Positions 22,680 to 31,788 of a DNA stretch of 64,000 nucleotides are shown in pieces. The stretch's first letter is position 1. Every line of letters starts with the position of its first letter. The notes under the pieces were generated by a model that worked only from the letters and a program-made list of their open reading frames with translations, had not been told where the DNA came from and did no database searches. Origin of the DNA: Bacteroides sp. (GTDB lineage Bacteria > Bacteroidota > Bacteroidia > Bacteroidales > Muribaculaceae); contig JAAVCP010000028.1 of the NCBI GenBank assembly GCA_014802265.1, positions 62,001 to 126,000 on the forward strand. Reading direction: 5' to 3'. Made by a program: the position numbers and the translations under genes.

Positions 22680-25379
22680 ATGAGTATCTTTAGAAATACA
22701 TTATCAGATGTTGCAATGACACTCGCCCTTCTTGGAGTCGGTATTGAAGCATATGCTATTCCTGCAATCCCGGAGCCTATAAGAGTCACACAGACCGATG
22801 GGTCAGTTATTACTTTATGCATGCATGGCGATGAATCGGGATTCGTAATCGTAACCCCCGATAATCTTCCTGTAGTGAAAAATTCAGTCGGTATTTATGA
22901 GTATGCCAATCCTTGGGATACGTCGAAATGCAGCGGCATGCGGGTATCCGATATCGATATGCGCACTCCAGCTGAAAAGACATGGATTGCCACGTCCGGC
23001 ATTCTTTCGGCACCTGCCCGCGCAATAAGAAATGAAGTTGTTTCCACACGCAAGATGCCCCACGGACCGGCAAAGGTTAAAATCTCCGACTATCCTACCA
23101 TCGGGCGTCAGAAAGCACTCGTGGTGCTTGTAGAATTTGCCGACAGACAATTCTCCACAATGGAAGACGCATGGTCATACTATAACGGCATGCTCAATCA
23201 ACCGGGCTTTACATATAAAAACGGTGCCGATGGCTCTGCCCGTGATTTTTATCTTGACAGCTCTGGCGGACTTTTTGACCCTGACTTCGTAGTGATTGGT
23301 CCGGTGCAACTTCCGGGCACAGTAGATTTCTATGGGGCAGATACGGATAATAAACTCGATCCTAATGCTTGGCAGATGATTGTAGATGCCTGCAATGCCA
23401 TTGACGACGAGGTTGATTTCTCGGAATTTGATGCGGATAATGATGGGGCTGTTGACAGCATATACTTCTTCTATGCAGGCTTTGGTGAAGCCGACAGCAG
23501 CCGTGGTGAAGTGATATGGCCTCATAACGGACTGCTCAGAGACAACTGGGGCGTAGATTTGGAACTTGACGGCAAAATAATAAATAACTATGCCTGCAGC
23601 AACGAGATACGTTTCAATTCCGCACCCACATGGCTTCCGGTGGGAATAGGCACATTCGTGCATGAGTTTGGGCATGTGCTTGGCATCGCCGATCATTATG
23701 ACACGCGTTATTCATCAGGGCGTATCGGTGTGGAGCAATGGGACACAATGGCTGCCGCATCGTATAATAACAACCAGAATACCCCGCCGGCTTTCTCGAC
23801 CTTTGAACGTGCTGAATTAGGATGGATGGAACTTACCGAGGTTGATCCACTGCAAGAGGGAGTGCTGAGTGTGCCGGTGCTGACGGGAGAAGACCCTCAT
23901 GCATTAGTGGTCAGAGTGCCTGACGATGCCACCGACGAATATTTCATCATAGAGCGCCGCAACAAGACAGGCTGGGACTCAACTCTTCCCGCAGAAGGTG
24001 TCTTGGTCTGGCATATAGACATGGTGGAAAAATTATGGAAGACTAACGATATCAATATAGACCCAGTGCATCAGCATATTGACATCGTGGAGGCTGACGG
24101 CACAGAGAATGCCACAAGCTATCACAGTGATGTGTTTCCAGGCACGGGGAAAGTGACCACCTTTGATTTCAATGCATGGAGTGGGGAGAAGCTTTTCTCT
24201 TTTGACCATGTGGAGCAGCTTCCTGATGAGACATTATTAATTCTCGGGGGCACAAATTTCATACCCACTACTCCGGAAGTGACGGCACACGATGTACACG
24301 GCACCTCCTTCATTGTGGCATGGGATCCGAATAATGATGCGTTAGGTTACGTTCTGTCGGTATATGATACTCTTGGAGAGCCGGTGGGAGATTTTGGGGA
24401 AGTTCTTATGAATGAGGTAACTGAGATTGAGGTGTCAGGACTTTCCCCCATGTCTGAATATACTGTGAAGGTGACAGCCATTGCCGGTTCCTACCGTTCT
24501 GAAGCAGCCACACTCACAGTAAACACCGGCTCCCTTGAATTTTTCGAAAGCACCCCACTGAATCTTGCCGTTACAAATTATGGTGACGGTCGCTTTGAGA
24601 CTTCATGGGAGAACCTTCCGGATGCCACTGATTATGAGGTGACTCTTTACCGCATGGAGTTTAGCGAGCCGGTAATCCACTCCTACGGATTTGATGATGG
24701 AGTGGCAGGAATGCCCGAAGGATGGTCAACCAACTCTTCAAAGATGTCTAAACCGGTGTTCGGAGAGAAGTCACCTGCCCTTCAGCTTGCAAAAGACGGC
24801 GACTGGATTGAATTTATCTATCCTGGCTCTGAGATAGCCTCATTAGCATTCTATCAGTTCTCGCAGCTTGACTCTAATATGATTAAGATAGAAGCATTTA
24901 ACAACGAAAACGAACTGGTTATGGAAAGTAGCGTTCAGGTTTCATCAGAGGGTACGATAGAAAGCATTATGATCCCCGATGCCGAGCGTGTACGCATCAC
25001 TTTTGAGAGATCTGGCGGCTATGTGGTGATCGACGATATTGAGATAGGGGTAAGATCGCTTGAAGGTATTCCATGTGAACCGTATGTTTCTGTTCCAACT
25101 TCAGGCCAGACTTCCCTGATAATTGAAAACCTTGATGACGATGTGGAATATGCATTCACAGTGACCGGCTTTAATGGCGTGGAAAAGTCACGCACATCAG
25201 AAATGCTGCGATTCATTCCCTCTACATTAGTAGTAGGAATAGATGCAGTGGGAGCATCGGATAATATTATTGAGGAATGGTTTGACCTCTCAGGACACAA
25301 AGTCGTGTCGGATCAGCTTCCTGCCGGAGTCTATATTATCCGCAAAGGAACAAAGGCAACAAAGGTAATGATTGAATAA
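22680..25379 (+). CDS. M6-family metallopeptidase (immune-inhibitor-A type), exported
   Basis: An 899-residue secreted zinc peptidase. The signal peptide ends about residue 26 (GIEAYA). The catalytic domain spans about residues 140-500, with the site HEFGHVLGIADHYD at residues 328-341 and a downstream Met-turn-like WDTMAA. Two fibronectin III-like domains and a jelly-roll (choice-of-anchor-like) segment follow, and the C-terminal 40 residues (WFDLSGHKV...LPAGVYIIRKG...KVMIE) look like a type A sorting tail used by type IX secretion. M6 enzymes degrade extracellular proteins. Its promoter carries dyad site 1, directly downstream of regulator A. Confidence 0.88.
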   Translation: MSIFRNTLSDVAMTLALLGVGIEAYAIPAIPEPIRVTQTDGSVITLCMHGDESGFVIVTPDNLPVVKNSVGIYEYANPWDTSKCSGMRVSDIDMRTPAEKTWIATSGILSAPARAIRNEVVSTRKMPHGPAKVKISDYPTIGRQKALVVLVEFADRQFSTMEDAWSYYNGMLNQPGFTYKNGADGSARDFYLDSSGGLFDPDFVVIGPVQLPGTVDFYGADTDNKLDPNAWQMIVDACNAIDDEVDFSEFDADNDGAVDSIYFFYAGFGEADSSRGEVIWPHNGLLRDNWGVDLELDGKIINNYACSNEIRFNSAPTWLPVGIGTFVHEFGHVLGIADHYDTRYSSGRIGVEQWDTMAAASYNNNQNTPPAFSTFERAELGWMELTEVDPLQEGVLSVPVLTGEDPHALVVRVPDDATDEYFIIERRNKTGWDSTLPAEGVLVWHIDMVEKLWKTNDINIDPVHQHIDIVEADGTENATSYHSDVFPGTGKVTTFDFNAWSGEKLFSFDHVEQLPDETLLILGGTNFIPTTPEVTAHDVHGTSFIVAWDPNNDALGYVLSVYDTLGEPVGDFGEVLMNEVTEIEVSGLSPMSEYTVKVTAIAGSYRSEAATLTVNTGSLEFFESTPLNLAVTNYGDGRFETSWENLPDATDYEVTLYRMEFSEPVIHSYGFDDGVAGMPEGWSTNSSKMSKPVFGEKSPALQLAKDGDWIEFIYPGSEIASLAFYQFSQLDSNMIKIEAFNNENELVMESSVQVSSEGTIESIMIPDAERVRITFERSGGYVVIDDIEIGVRSLEGIPCEPYVSVPTSGQTSLIIENLDDDVEYAFTVTGFNGVEKSRTSEMLRFIPSTLVVGIDAVGASDNIIEEWFDLSGHKVVSDQLPAGVYIIRKGTKATKVMIE

Positions 25380-25410
25380 TGGTTAGTAATGTTCGTTTGA
25401 ACAAGGTGAT

Positions 25411-25443
25411 ATCGGCTTCCTGCTTGGGAGCCGAGATTTTTTA
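25411..25443 (+). terminator. Terminator after M6 peptidase gene
   Basis: Stem TCGGCTTCC / GGGAGCCGA (one mismatch) with a TGCTT loop, followed by GATTTTTTA. Confidence 0.75.
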
Positions 25444-25584
25444 TAGTACCACAATTATTCCTCCACATTATGTCAATTTAACTTCGGCAATAGTGTGCTC
25501 ATATTTTATACAGTTATTATAAACCCTATTCTCAATTTAATGGAAATTTATTCCCATATTTTAAAAACAACAGTATTTCAATGT

Positions 25585-25628
25585 TTTAAATTCCCGTTTT
25601 TTCAATATTAAAAAAACGGGAAGTAAAA
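25585..25628. promoter_or_regulatory. 44-bp dyad operator, site 2
   Basis: Two 22-base arms meet at 25606/25607, with 19 of 22 positions paired. The left arm contains TTCCCGTTTTTTCAAT, the right ATTAAAAAAACGGGAA. It shares with site 1 the TTCC core, the T-run and the CAA(A/T) centre. The edge lies exactly 26 bases from the -7 box TAATTTTG at 25655-25662. Unlike site 1, a TTTG occurs at 25631-25634, 20 bases before the -7 box. Confidence 0.75.
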
Positions 25629-25654
25629 AATTTGACGCTTTTTGTAATCATATC

Positions 25655-25662
25655 TAATTTTG
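25655..25662 (+). promoter_or_regulatory. -7 box of the 641-residue exported protein gene
   Basis: TAATTTTG; the same box type and the same distance from the dyad as at 22638. Confidence 0.7.
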
Positions 25663-25754
25663 CAACCGTAAAAATTAACCACGGTTAGCGACTTTTAATA
25701 ATCGCTCCGCTATCCACTTTAAACCGTAAACACTAAACCATAAACCAAATAAAA

Positions 25755-27680
25755 ATGAAAACCAATTTTACTAAAATCGGATTCGCATGTCTGGTAGCCG
25801 GAATGGCTTTCAGCACGGCTTCAGCCGACAAAATGGGAAACATTGAATTTCCCGGCTTCACAAAGCGTATCGAGGGTCGTCAGCCCGCAAAGGAAGTTAA
25901 CGCACGTGTACTACCACAGGATCCTACAGTGGCTCTTAAGAAAGCTGCACAGCGCCCGGCATCCCGCTTTATCGGCTGGAATGCTGAAAATCCCTCGCTT
26001 CCTAATATGATGGCGAAGTCTGCCGAGGCAGGTGAAAAAATGGATTCAGTAGTAGGAGTATACCTTACCGGCGATCTCATGAGCAAGCAGACATTTGAGT
26101 TCACAGAGAATGGTAGTCCGCTTGTTTGCAGCAACTATGTTCCGGCTGCTGACGGAAAGTATTTCCAGTATTCAGGCCATTTCGCATATGAGTACGATGC
26201 TGAAGACAGAGTTATCTCTGCAGAGAAAGTTGAGGTAAACAGCCTTTCATCATGCCAGCGCATAGAGTATGGATATACCGGAGACTCTCGCGCATATAAT
26301 CTCCAGATTGCTTATCTTATGGATGAGGAGGGAGAATGGACTCCTTTCCAGAAAGGTGAGTATCAACTTGATATAAATGGTAATACAACAGAGGAACTAT
26401 ATTCTTATTGGAGTGATGAAGTGAATGACTGGGTGCCCGTAATGAAGAATGTGGCTACCTATGACGAGATGAGCCGTCTCACATCTTATTTCCCATATGT
26501 ATGGGATGCCAATGCAAACGACTGGGTAGGAGACACCGAGGGTTACTATGGTGGTCAGGAGTTTGAATATACACAGAACGGTGATGACGCACTCAACATG
26601 GATTATGAGTGGATTGACGGTGAATGGGTACCCTACTTCAAGGCTGTATTCACATATAATGACGCAGCTCTTATGATCCGAAAAGACCGCCTTTACTGGA
26701 ACCGCGAGAAACAGGACTGGTCAGGTGCTGAGACATGGGGCCCTTGGGGTGACATGAAATATAACCAGTATGAGACTTATGATTATGACGAGTATGGTCG
26801 CGGAACAGAGACAAACGTGTTCACAAGTGCGAGCGGTGAATATGTCAACTACTACAGGGCTACTACAGCCTATAGTGTACTTGAGAATGGTGACACAGAG
26901 AAAATTGAAATGTCGGGTTCTGTGAAAGATGATGTATACGCTCCTTATGCAAAGAATATTCAGCATATAAATAAGTTTGGCTCAGAAACCTACTACATCT
27001 CTTATAGAGAGTCTGATGGTGAATGGATACCCCAGCAGGAAGAGTTCCGATACCTGGATGAATACAACTGGTTCCTCGGTGGTGACTATTATAATTATTT
27101 TAATGGCGAGCGCAAACCTTCTTCAAAAGAGCGTTTCTATTATCCTGATGACTTTGACCCCACTCTTCCTTATGAGACTCCATATGAGGGTCGTCACTGG
27201 GTAGGCGGTGGCTCAGAAGAAGATGGCGGCTGGAGACTCAAACATGTTGATAACTTTACTTGGGGACCTCGCGATGTGATGATCGGATATGTAAATTATG
27301 ACTATATTCAGTCTGACGGCAACAAGACCACTGGCTGGGAAATGGAGTATGACTTCACTGCCAATACTGCCAACATCTTCATGTGGCCTGACAGCAATAA
27401 GGGTAAACCATATTACGAGAACAAAACTATAGAGGCCATCACCTACAATAACTATCAGTATTGGGACGGTAATGACGAATGGCAGCCCGAATATTCATAC
27501 AAGTTTAATTACTTCTATTCACCTCGCACAAGCACCGGTATCAATTCCGTAGCAGTTCCTGAAGGAGTTCTAGAGACAGAGCGTTATGACCTTATGAGTC
27601 GCCCCCTCACAGAACCTACAACTGGCATCAACATCGTGCGTTACTCCGATGGCTCCTCAAGAAAAGTAATGGTGAAGTAA
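25755..27680 (+). CDS. Exported repeat protein with sorting tail (paralogue A)
   Basis: A 641-residue protein of unrecognised family. Signal peptide to about residue 24 (STASA). Most of the chain is Tyr/Trp/Asp/Glu-rich repeats of 40-60 residues built around phrases such as YEYDAEDRVIS, ATYDEMSRLTSYF and YDYDEYGRGTE, which resemble loose YD/RHS-type strands and suggest a beta-rich extracellular structure. The C-terminus (YDLMSRPLTEPTTGINIV followed by a Lys-rich end) looks like a type A sorting tail. It is closely similar along its length to the protein at 29743. It sits behind dyad site 2, so it is a likely target of regulator A. Confidence 0.8.
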   Translation: MKTNFTKIGFACLVAGMAFSTASADKMGNIEFPGFTKRIEGRQPAKEVNARVLPQDPTVALKKAAQRPASRFIGWNAENPSLPNMMAKSAEAGEKMDSVVGVYLTGDLMSKQTFEFTENGSPLVCSNYVPAADGKYFQYSGHFAYEYDAEDRVISAEKVEVNSLSSCQRIEYGYTGDSRAYNLQIAYLMDEEGEWTPFQKGEYQLDINGNTTEELYSYWSDEVNDWVPVMKNVATYDEMSRLTSYFPYVWDANANDWVGDTEGYYGGQEFEYTQNGDDALNMDYEWIDGEWVPYFKAVFTYNDAALMIRKDRLYWNREKQDWSGAETWGPWGDMKYNQYETYDYDEYGRGTETNVFTSASGEYVNYYRATTAYSVLENGDTEKIEMSGSVKDDVYAPYAKNIQHINKFGSETYYISYRESDGEWIPQQEEFRYLDEYNWFLGGDYYNYFNGERKPSSKERFYYPDDFDPTLPYETPYEGRHWVGGGSEEDGGWRLKHVDNFTWGPRDVMIGYVNYDYIQSDGNKTTGWEMEYDFTANTANIFMWPDSNKGKPYYENKTIEAITYNNYQYWDGNDEWQPEYSYKFNYFYSPRTSTGINSVAVPEGVLETERYDLMSRPLTEPTTGINIVRYSDGSSRKVMVK

Positions 27681-27714
27681 CAATCATTCTTTATTTAAGT
27701 AGAGTATAAATGTG

Positions 27715-27750
27715 GAGAGTGTGTCATAATATATGATGCACTCTCTTTTT
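27715..27750 (+). terminator. Terminator after paralogue A
   Basis: Stem GAGAGTGTGTCAT (27715-27727) with ATGATGCACTCTC (27733-27745), two mismatches, followed by TTTTT. Confidence 0.75.
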
Positions 27751-27793
27751 ATTTGTTTAGTTTTGTCTTATTATTACCGGCTAATTAAATTAT

Positions 27794-27824
27794 TTTGAAA
27801 TATGCTCTGAAGTATTTAACTTTG
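27794..27824 (+). promoter_or_regulatory. Promoter of TPR-AraC regulator B
   Basis: TTTG at 27794-27797 and TAACTTTG at 27817-27824, gap 19: the same consensus arrangement as for regulator A. Confidence 0.8.
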
Positions 27825-27840
27825 TAGAAAATTTAGTAAC

Positions 27841-29580
27841 ATGAAAAAATTTTTAGCCACGATATTGACTTTTATAATAGCTTCGACATCATGGGAGGCT
27901 GCTTTGAGTGAGGAGCTTCACCCACCCGTCGCTGAGTTATATGATATGTGCAACGAAGCCCTTCAGAAACGCGATTATACCAAAGCTCGGAAACTTGCCC
28001 TTCAGTTGAAAGAAATAGGTTTGCCGGAAAGTGAACAAAATATGATTGGCTATGTGAATTTTTCTTTAGGATCCTCAGAAGTGTTTTTGGGAGAGGGAGA
28101 AGCCGGCAAATTACATCTAAACGAGGCATTACAGATAGCAAAGAATATAGGAAATGACACTCTACGGGGGTTGGTACTGAATTGTCTTGGAGTGTATGAG
28201 GCGAGTGTCAATTCAAATTATTATGTAGCTCAACATTATCTATTAGAGAGTCTGGATTGTCCGGCGATGGAAGGGAATGCCTCTTCCAATCTGGCACAAG
28301 TGGCATTATTACAAAATGACACTTCGGGGGTGCATTATGCTACACGTACATATGAATATGGGAAAAAGACCGGTGAAAACCGTTATCGGTGTACCGGTCT
28401 AATCTATCTTACGGAATTTGCCATATTAAAGAAAGATTTTAAGGAAGCTGCACGTTATCTGGAGCAAGCGGAACAAGTGGCTGCGCAACATGGGTATAAG
28501 GATATGGATTATCTTAAGTTGCTTAAGGCAAATGTTCTCTCCCATACAGGAAATACAACTGAGTCAAACAGACTGCTTGAAGCGGCAAAAGATGACATTG
28601 CAACCAAACTCCCAATTTATCTTCCTGAGCTGCTATACCTAATGGGAGAAAATTATCATGTGGAGGGCAACTATACAGCCTCTAATTCTGCGCTTATGAA
28701 GTCGGCGGAAGCAGCTGAGAAATATTCCTCGACAACCTCATTAGCCAAGACTTATAAACTTATAGCCAAGAATTATTCTTTAATGGGTCTTAATGGTGAG
28801 GCGATACCCTACATAATGCAAGCATTGGAATTGTCGGAAACAGCCGGGCAAACCGACAGACAGCGTATGGTCAATGAGCGTAAACTTACTCTTGATGTTG
28901 TCCATCAAGAGCAAAAACGTTTGCTGGCTGAAGAGAAGGCTCGATATAATGGACGATTGTCTGTTTTTCTTGGATTGCTACTTTTGTTAGCGTCTGCTAT
29001 AATAGTGATTGTGGTTACTAATCTTAGGCGACGCAATAGGCTCTATCGTCACATAGTGCAGCAGAATGTCGCCATGCTTGATAATGAGAGCAAATATATT
29101 GAGAAAGAGCTTGGATATAAGGAAAGAATACAGGAACTTGAGACTTTGTTGGCAACCAAGACTTCTGATGAAACTATTCCGGATACTGAAGATAAAAAGG
29201 TCATTACCTCCTATGTGATCGGAGAAGAGAAGTCACGACAACTGTTTGAGTCGTTAAAGTCACTTATGGACAATGAGAAACTGTATCGTAATCCTCAGCT
29301 CACCCGTGAGACAGTGATGGAAAGGTTGGAAACAAATCCAACTTATCTGGCTCAGTCAATAAAAGATAATACCGGGATGAACTATTCCCAATATGTCAAC
29401 TCCTTCAGGATTCGTGATGCCTTAAAAGCTCTTTCAGATAAGAGCCGTATTGAGGAACCTATAAAAGGAATTGCCTTAGAGTCTGGATTTAATTCAATGG
29501 CTAATTTCTATAAATTATTTCAACAACATACCGGCATTTCGCCTACCGCTTATCGTAAATCGTTGGCAAGTATAGAGTAA
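27841..29580 (+). CDS. TPR-membrane-AraC transcriptional regulator B
   Basis: A 579-residue paralogue of regulator A. N-terminal signal/anchor (MKKFLATILTFIIASTS), periplasmic TPR-like repeats, one membrane helix near residues 374-395 (LSVFLGLLLLLASAIIVIVV), then RRRNRLYRHIVQQNVAML, a shorter linker, and the AraC-type double HTH (NPQLTRETVMERLETNPTYL, ESGFNSMANFYKLF, GISPTAYR). The membrane-proximal and recognition-helix segments are nearly the same as in A, while the TPR part has diverged more, as expected if the signal changed. It is followed by an exported protein gene with its own dyad (site 3). Confidence 0.85.
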   Translation: MKKFLATILTFIIASTSWEAALSEELHPPVAELYDMCNEALQKRDYTKARKLALQLKEIGLPESEQNMIGYVNFSLGSSEVFLGEGEAGKLHLNEALQIAKNIGNDTLRGLVLNCLGVYEASVNSNYYVAQHYLLESLDCPAMEGNASSNLAQVALLQNDTSGVHYATRTYEYGKKTGENRYRCTGLIYLTEFAILKKDFKEAARYLEQAEQVAAQHGYKDMDYLKLLKANVLSHTGNTTESNRLLEAAKDDIATKLPIYLPELLYLMGENYHVEGNYTASNSALMKSAEAAEKYSSTTSLAKTYKLIAKNYSLMGLNGEAIPYIMQALELSETAGQTDRQRMVNERKLTLDVVHQEQKRLLAEEKARYNGRLSVFLGLLLLLASAIIVIVVTNLRRRNRLYRHIVQQNVAMLDNESKYIEKELGYKERIQELETLLATKTSDETIPDTEDKKVITSYVIGEEKSRQLFESLKSLMDNEKLYRNPQLTRETVMERLETNPTYLAQSIKDNTGMNYSQYVNSFRIRDALKALSDKSRIEEPIKGIALESGFNSMANFYKLFQQHTGISPTAYRKSLASIE

Positions 29581-29618
29581 TTTGTTCTAAAATTATTAAA
29601 ATTACTCTATCTTAGACG

Positions 29619-29662
29619 TTTCACGTCTCATCTTTTTAAATTTGAAAAACTGAGATGTGAAA
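29619..29662. promoter_or_regulatory. 44-bp dyad operator, site 3
   Basis: Two 22-base arms meet at 29640/29641, with 18 of 22 positions paired. The left arm starts TTTCACGTCTCA, the right ends TGAGATGTGAAA. It keeps the TTTCrC edge, the T-run and the AAA/TTT centre of sites 1 and 2 but differs in the inner core (TCTCA rather than TTCC). Again the edge is 26 bases from the -7 box. Confidence 0.75.
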
Positions 29663-29688
29663 AAATTTTATCTCTTTATAGTCTTTCA

Positions 29689-29696
29689 TAACTTTG
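29689..29696 (+). promoter_or_regulatory. -7 box of the 640-residue exported protein gene
   Basis: TAACTTTG, with no TTTG 19-20 bases upstream. Confidence 0.7.
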
Positions 29697-29742
29697 CCGC
29701 CGAAAGATTTCACACATGGATTAAACCTAAACAAATAAAACA

Positions 29743-31665
29743 ATGACAGTAGATTTTACAAAATTCGGATTGGCGGTTGTTGCAGTAGGGATGGTCTTCA
29801 GCAGTGCCTCTGCAGAAATGATCGGAAACATTGAGTTTCCAGGGTTCGTAAAACACATTGAGAAACCCATTCCCTCTAAGGAATCTAACGCCCGCGATCT
29901 CCCGCAGAGTCCTATAGAGGCTCTCAAGAAAGCGACTCGGAAAGCTCCTTCTCGCTTCGTAGGTTGGAATGCTGAGAATCCATTCATGCCTAGCTTTGTG
30001 GCAAAATCAGCTGATGACGGCGAGAAGATGGACTCTGTAGTTGGCATACGGCTTGATGGTTCACTCATGAGTAAGCAAGTGTTCAGTTTCACAGAAACCG
30101 GACGCCCGTTGGAGTCTCTTAACTACCTTCCTACACCTGATGGAACAGCTTTTCAGTATGCCGGTCACTATGCGTATGAGTATGATGGTTTGGGCAGACT
30201 TATATCTGCAGAGCAAACTGACGTAGATTATCCTAACAGAAGCCAGCGTATAGAGTATGGCTATAGTGGTGATGCCGAGCTTTATAATCTTCAGATTGCA
30301 TATATCATGGATTCAGAAGGTGATTGGATGCCATATCAGAAAGGTGAATATACTTTCGACGCTAACTATAACACCACTGAAGAGGTTTACTACTCCTGGG
30401 GGGAAGACGTAAGTGCCTGGTTGCCGGCAAAGAAAACGGTGGCTACTTACGATGAAATGAACCGTGTCACATCTTATTTCCCTTATACATGGGATTCGGA
30501 GACCAACGACTGGGGTTACATGTCGGGGAGTGCAGATGGACATCGTTACGAATATACTCAAAATGGCAGCTATGCACTGAAAGCTGATTATGAGTGGAGA
30601 AATAACCAATGGATAGAATTTTACCGTATAGTTGACACCTACAATGATGCTGCGCTAATGGTCAAAAGGGAGCATCTTTATTGGAATCGTGAAAAACAAG
30701 ACTGGTCAGGAGCAGAGACATGGGGTCGCTGGGATCGTGAATACTTTAATTCATATGAGATTTATGATTATGACGAGTATGGTCGCAACACTCAGACAAA
30801 CACCTTTACCAGTGAAAGCGGTGAGTATGTAAATTCTTACAGAATAACTACCTCTTATGGGAATCTGGAGAATGAAGAAACGGAAAAAATCGCAATGAAT
30901 GGTTCTGTAAAGGCTGACGGCACTTACACACCATCTATGAAAGTTGTGCAACACTTCAATAAATTCGGTTCAGAAACCTACTATGCTGCTTATAGAGATA
31001 ATCAGGGAGAATGGGCACAGCAATCAGAAGAGATCCGTTACATGGATGAATACAACTGGTTCCTGGGTGGTGACTACTACGTTTTCGTAAATGGTGAGCG
31101 TAAACCTGATTCAAAAGAACGTTTCATCTATCCTGATGATTTTGATCCCACTCTGGGATATCAAACTCCTATAGAAGGTCGTCAGTGGTTAGGTACAGGT
31201 ATAGGTGATACAGCTGATTGGAAACTACGCACTGTAAATAATTTCACATGGGGTCCTCGTGATGTGATGATAGGCTATGTCAATTACGATTATATGCAGT
31301 CTGATGGCAATAAAACCACTGGCTGGGAGATGGAGTATGATTTTGCCGCTAATGCAGCCAATATCTTCATGTGGCCTACAAATAACAACCAGGTATATTA
31401 CGAAAATAAGACTTTGAAGTCAATACATTATGATAATCCTCAGTATTGGAATGGTAATGACGAATGGATGCCAGAGTATTCCTACACATTCACTTATTTC
31501 TACTCTCCTCGTACCAACACCGGTATTGAGGCAGCAGAACTCCCGAATGGAGTCGTAGAGACAGAACGTTACGATCTTATGGGTCGCCCCCTCACAGAGC
31601 CTACAACTGGCATCAACATCGTGCGTTACTCCGATGGCTCCTCAAGAAAAGTCATGGTGAAGTGA
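29743..31665 (+). CDS. Exported repeat protein with sorting tail (paralogue B)
   Basis: A 640-residue paralogue of the protein at 25755, with the same order: signal peptide (GMVFSSASA), GNIEFPGF segment, Tyr/Trp-rich repeats (YEYDGLGRLIS, ATYDEMNRVTSYF, YDYDEYGRNTQ), GWEMEYDF block and a C-terminal sorting-like tail. The last ~80 bases are nearly identical to paralogue A (about three differences), while the rest differs much more, which points to recent gene conversion or strong constraint on the tail. Function unknown. The promoter with dyad site 3 places it under regulator B by inference. Confidence 0.8.
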   Translation: MTVDFTKFGLAVVAVGMVFSSASAEMIGNIEFPGFVKHIEKPIPSKESNARDLPQSPIEALKKATRKAPSRFVGWNAENPFMPSFVAKSADDGEKMDSVVGIRLDGSLMSKQVFSFTETGRPLESLNYLPTPDGTAFQYAGHYAYEYDGLGRLISAEQTDVDYPNRSQRIEYGYSGDAELYNLQIAYIMDSEGDWMPYQKGEYTFDANYNTTEEVYYSWGEDVSAWLPAKKTVATYDEMNRVTSYFPYTWDSETNDWGYMSGSADGHRYEYTQNGSYALKADYEWRNNQWIEFYRIVDTYNDAALMVKREHLYWNREKQDWSGAETWGRWDREYFNSYEIYDYDEYGRNTQTNTFTSESGEYVNSYRITTSYGNLENEETEKIAMNGSVKADGTYTPSMKVVQHFNKFGSETYYAAYRDNQGEWAQQSEEIRYMDEYNWFLGGDYYVFVNGERKPDSKERFIYPDDFDPTLGYQTPIEGRQWLGTGIGDTADWKLRTVNNFTWGPRDVMIGYVNYDYMQSDGNKTTGWEMEYDFAANAANIFMWPTNNNQVYYENKTLKSIHYDNPQYWNGNDEWMPEYSYTFTYFYSPRTNTGIEAAELPNGVVETERYDLMGRPLTEPTTGINIVRYSDGSSRKVMVK

Positions 31666-31703
31666 CATCTCATTCATTATAGAACATATCAACAACTCAA
31701 AAT

Positions 31704-31737
31704 AATGCGAGTCCGGCTCAATGTCCGGGCTCGCATT
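31704..31737 (+). terminator. Terminator after paralogue B
   Basis: Stem AATGCGAGTCCGG (31704-31716) with CCGGGCTCGCATT (31725-31737), one mismatch, with an 8-base loop. Confidence 0.7.
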
Positions 31738-31788
31738 CGACAGATGCCGCTGGGCCGTTGAATAAATTTTTAACAAACTATTGATATT

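Larger units (their letters stand above)
25380..25754. other. Intergenic region with terminator, dyad and promoter
   Basis: 375 bases. It holds the M6 gene terminator (25411-25443), AT-rich sequence, dyad site 2 (25585-25628) and a -7 box (25655-25662), then a roughly 90-base leader. Confidence 0.7.
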
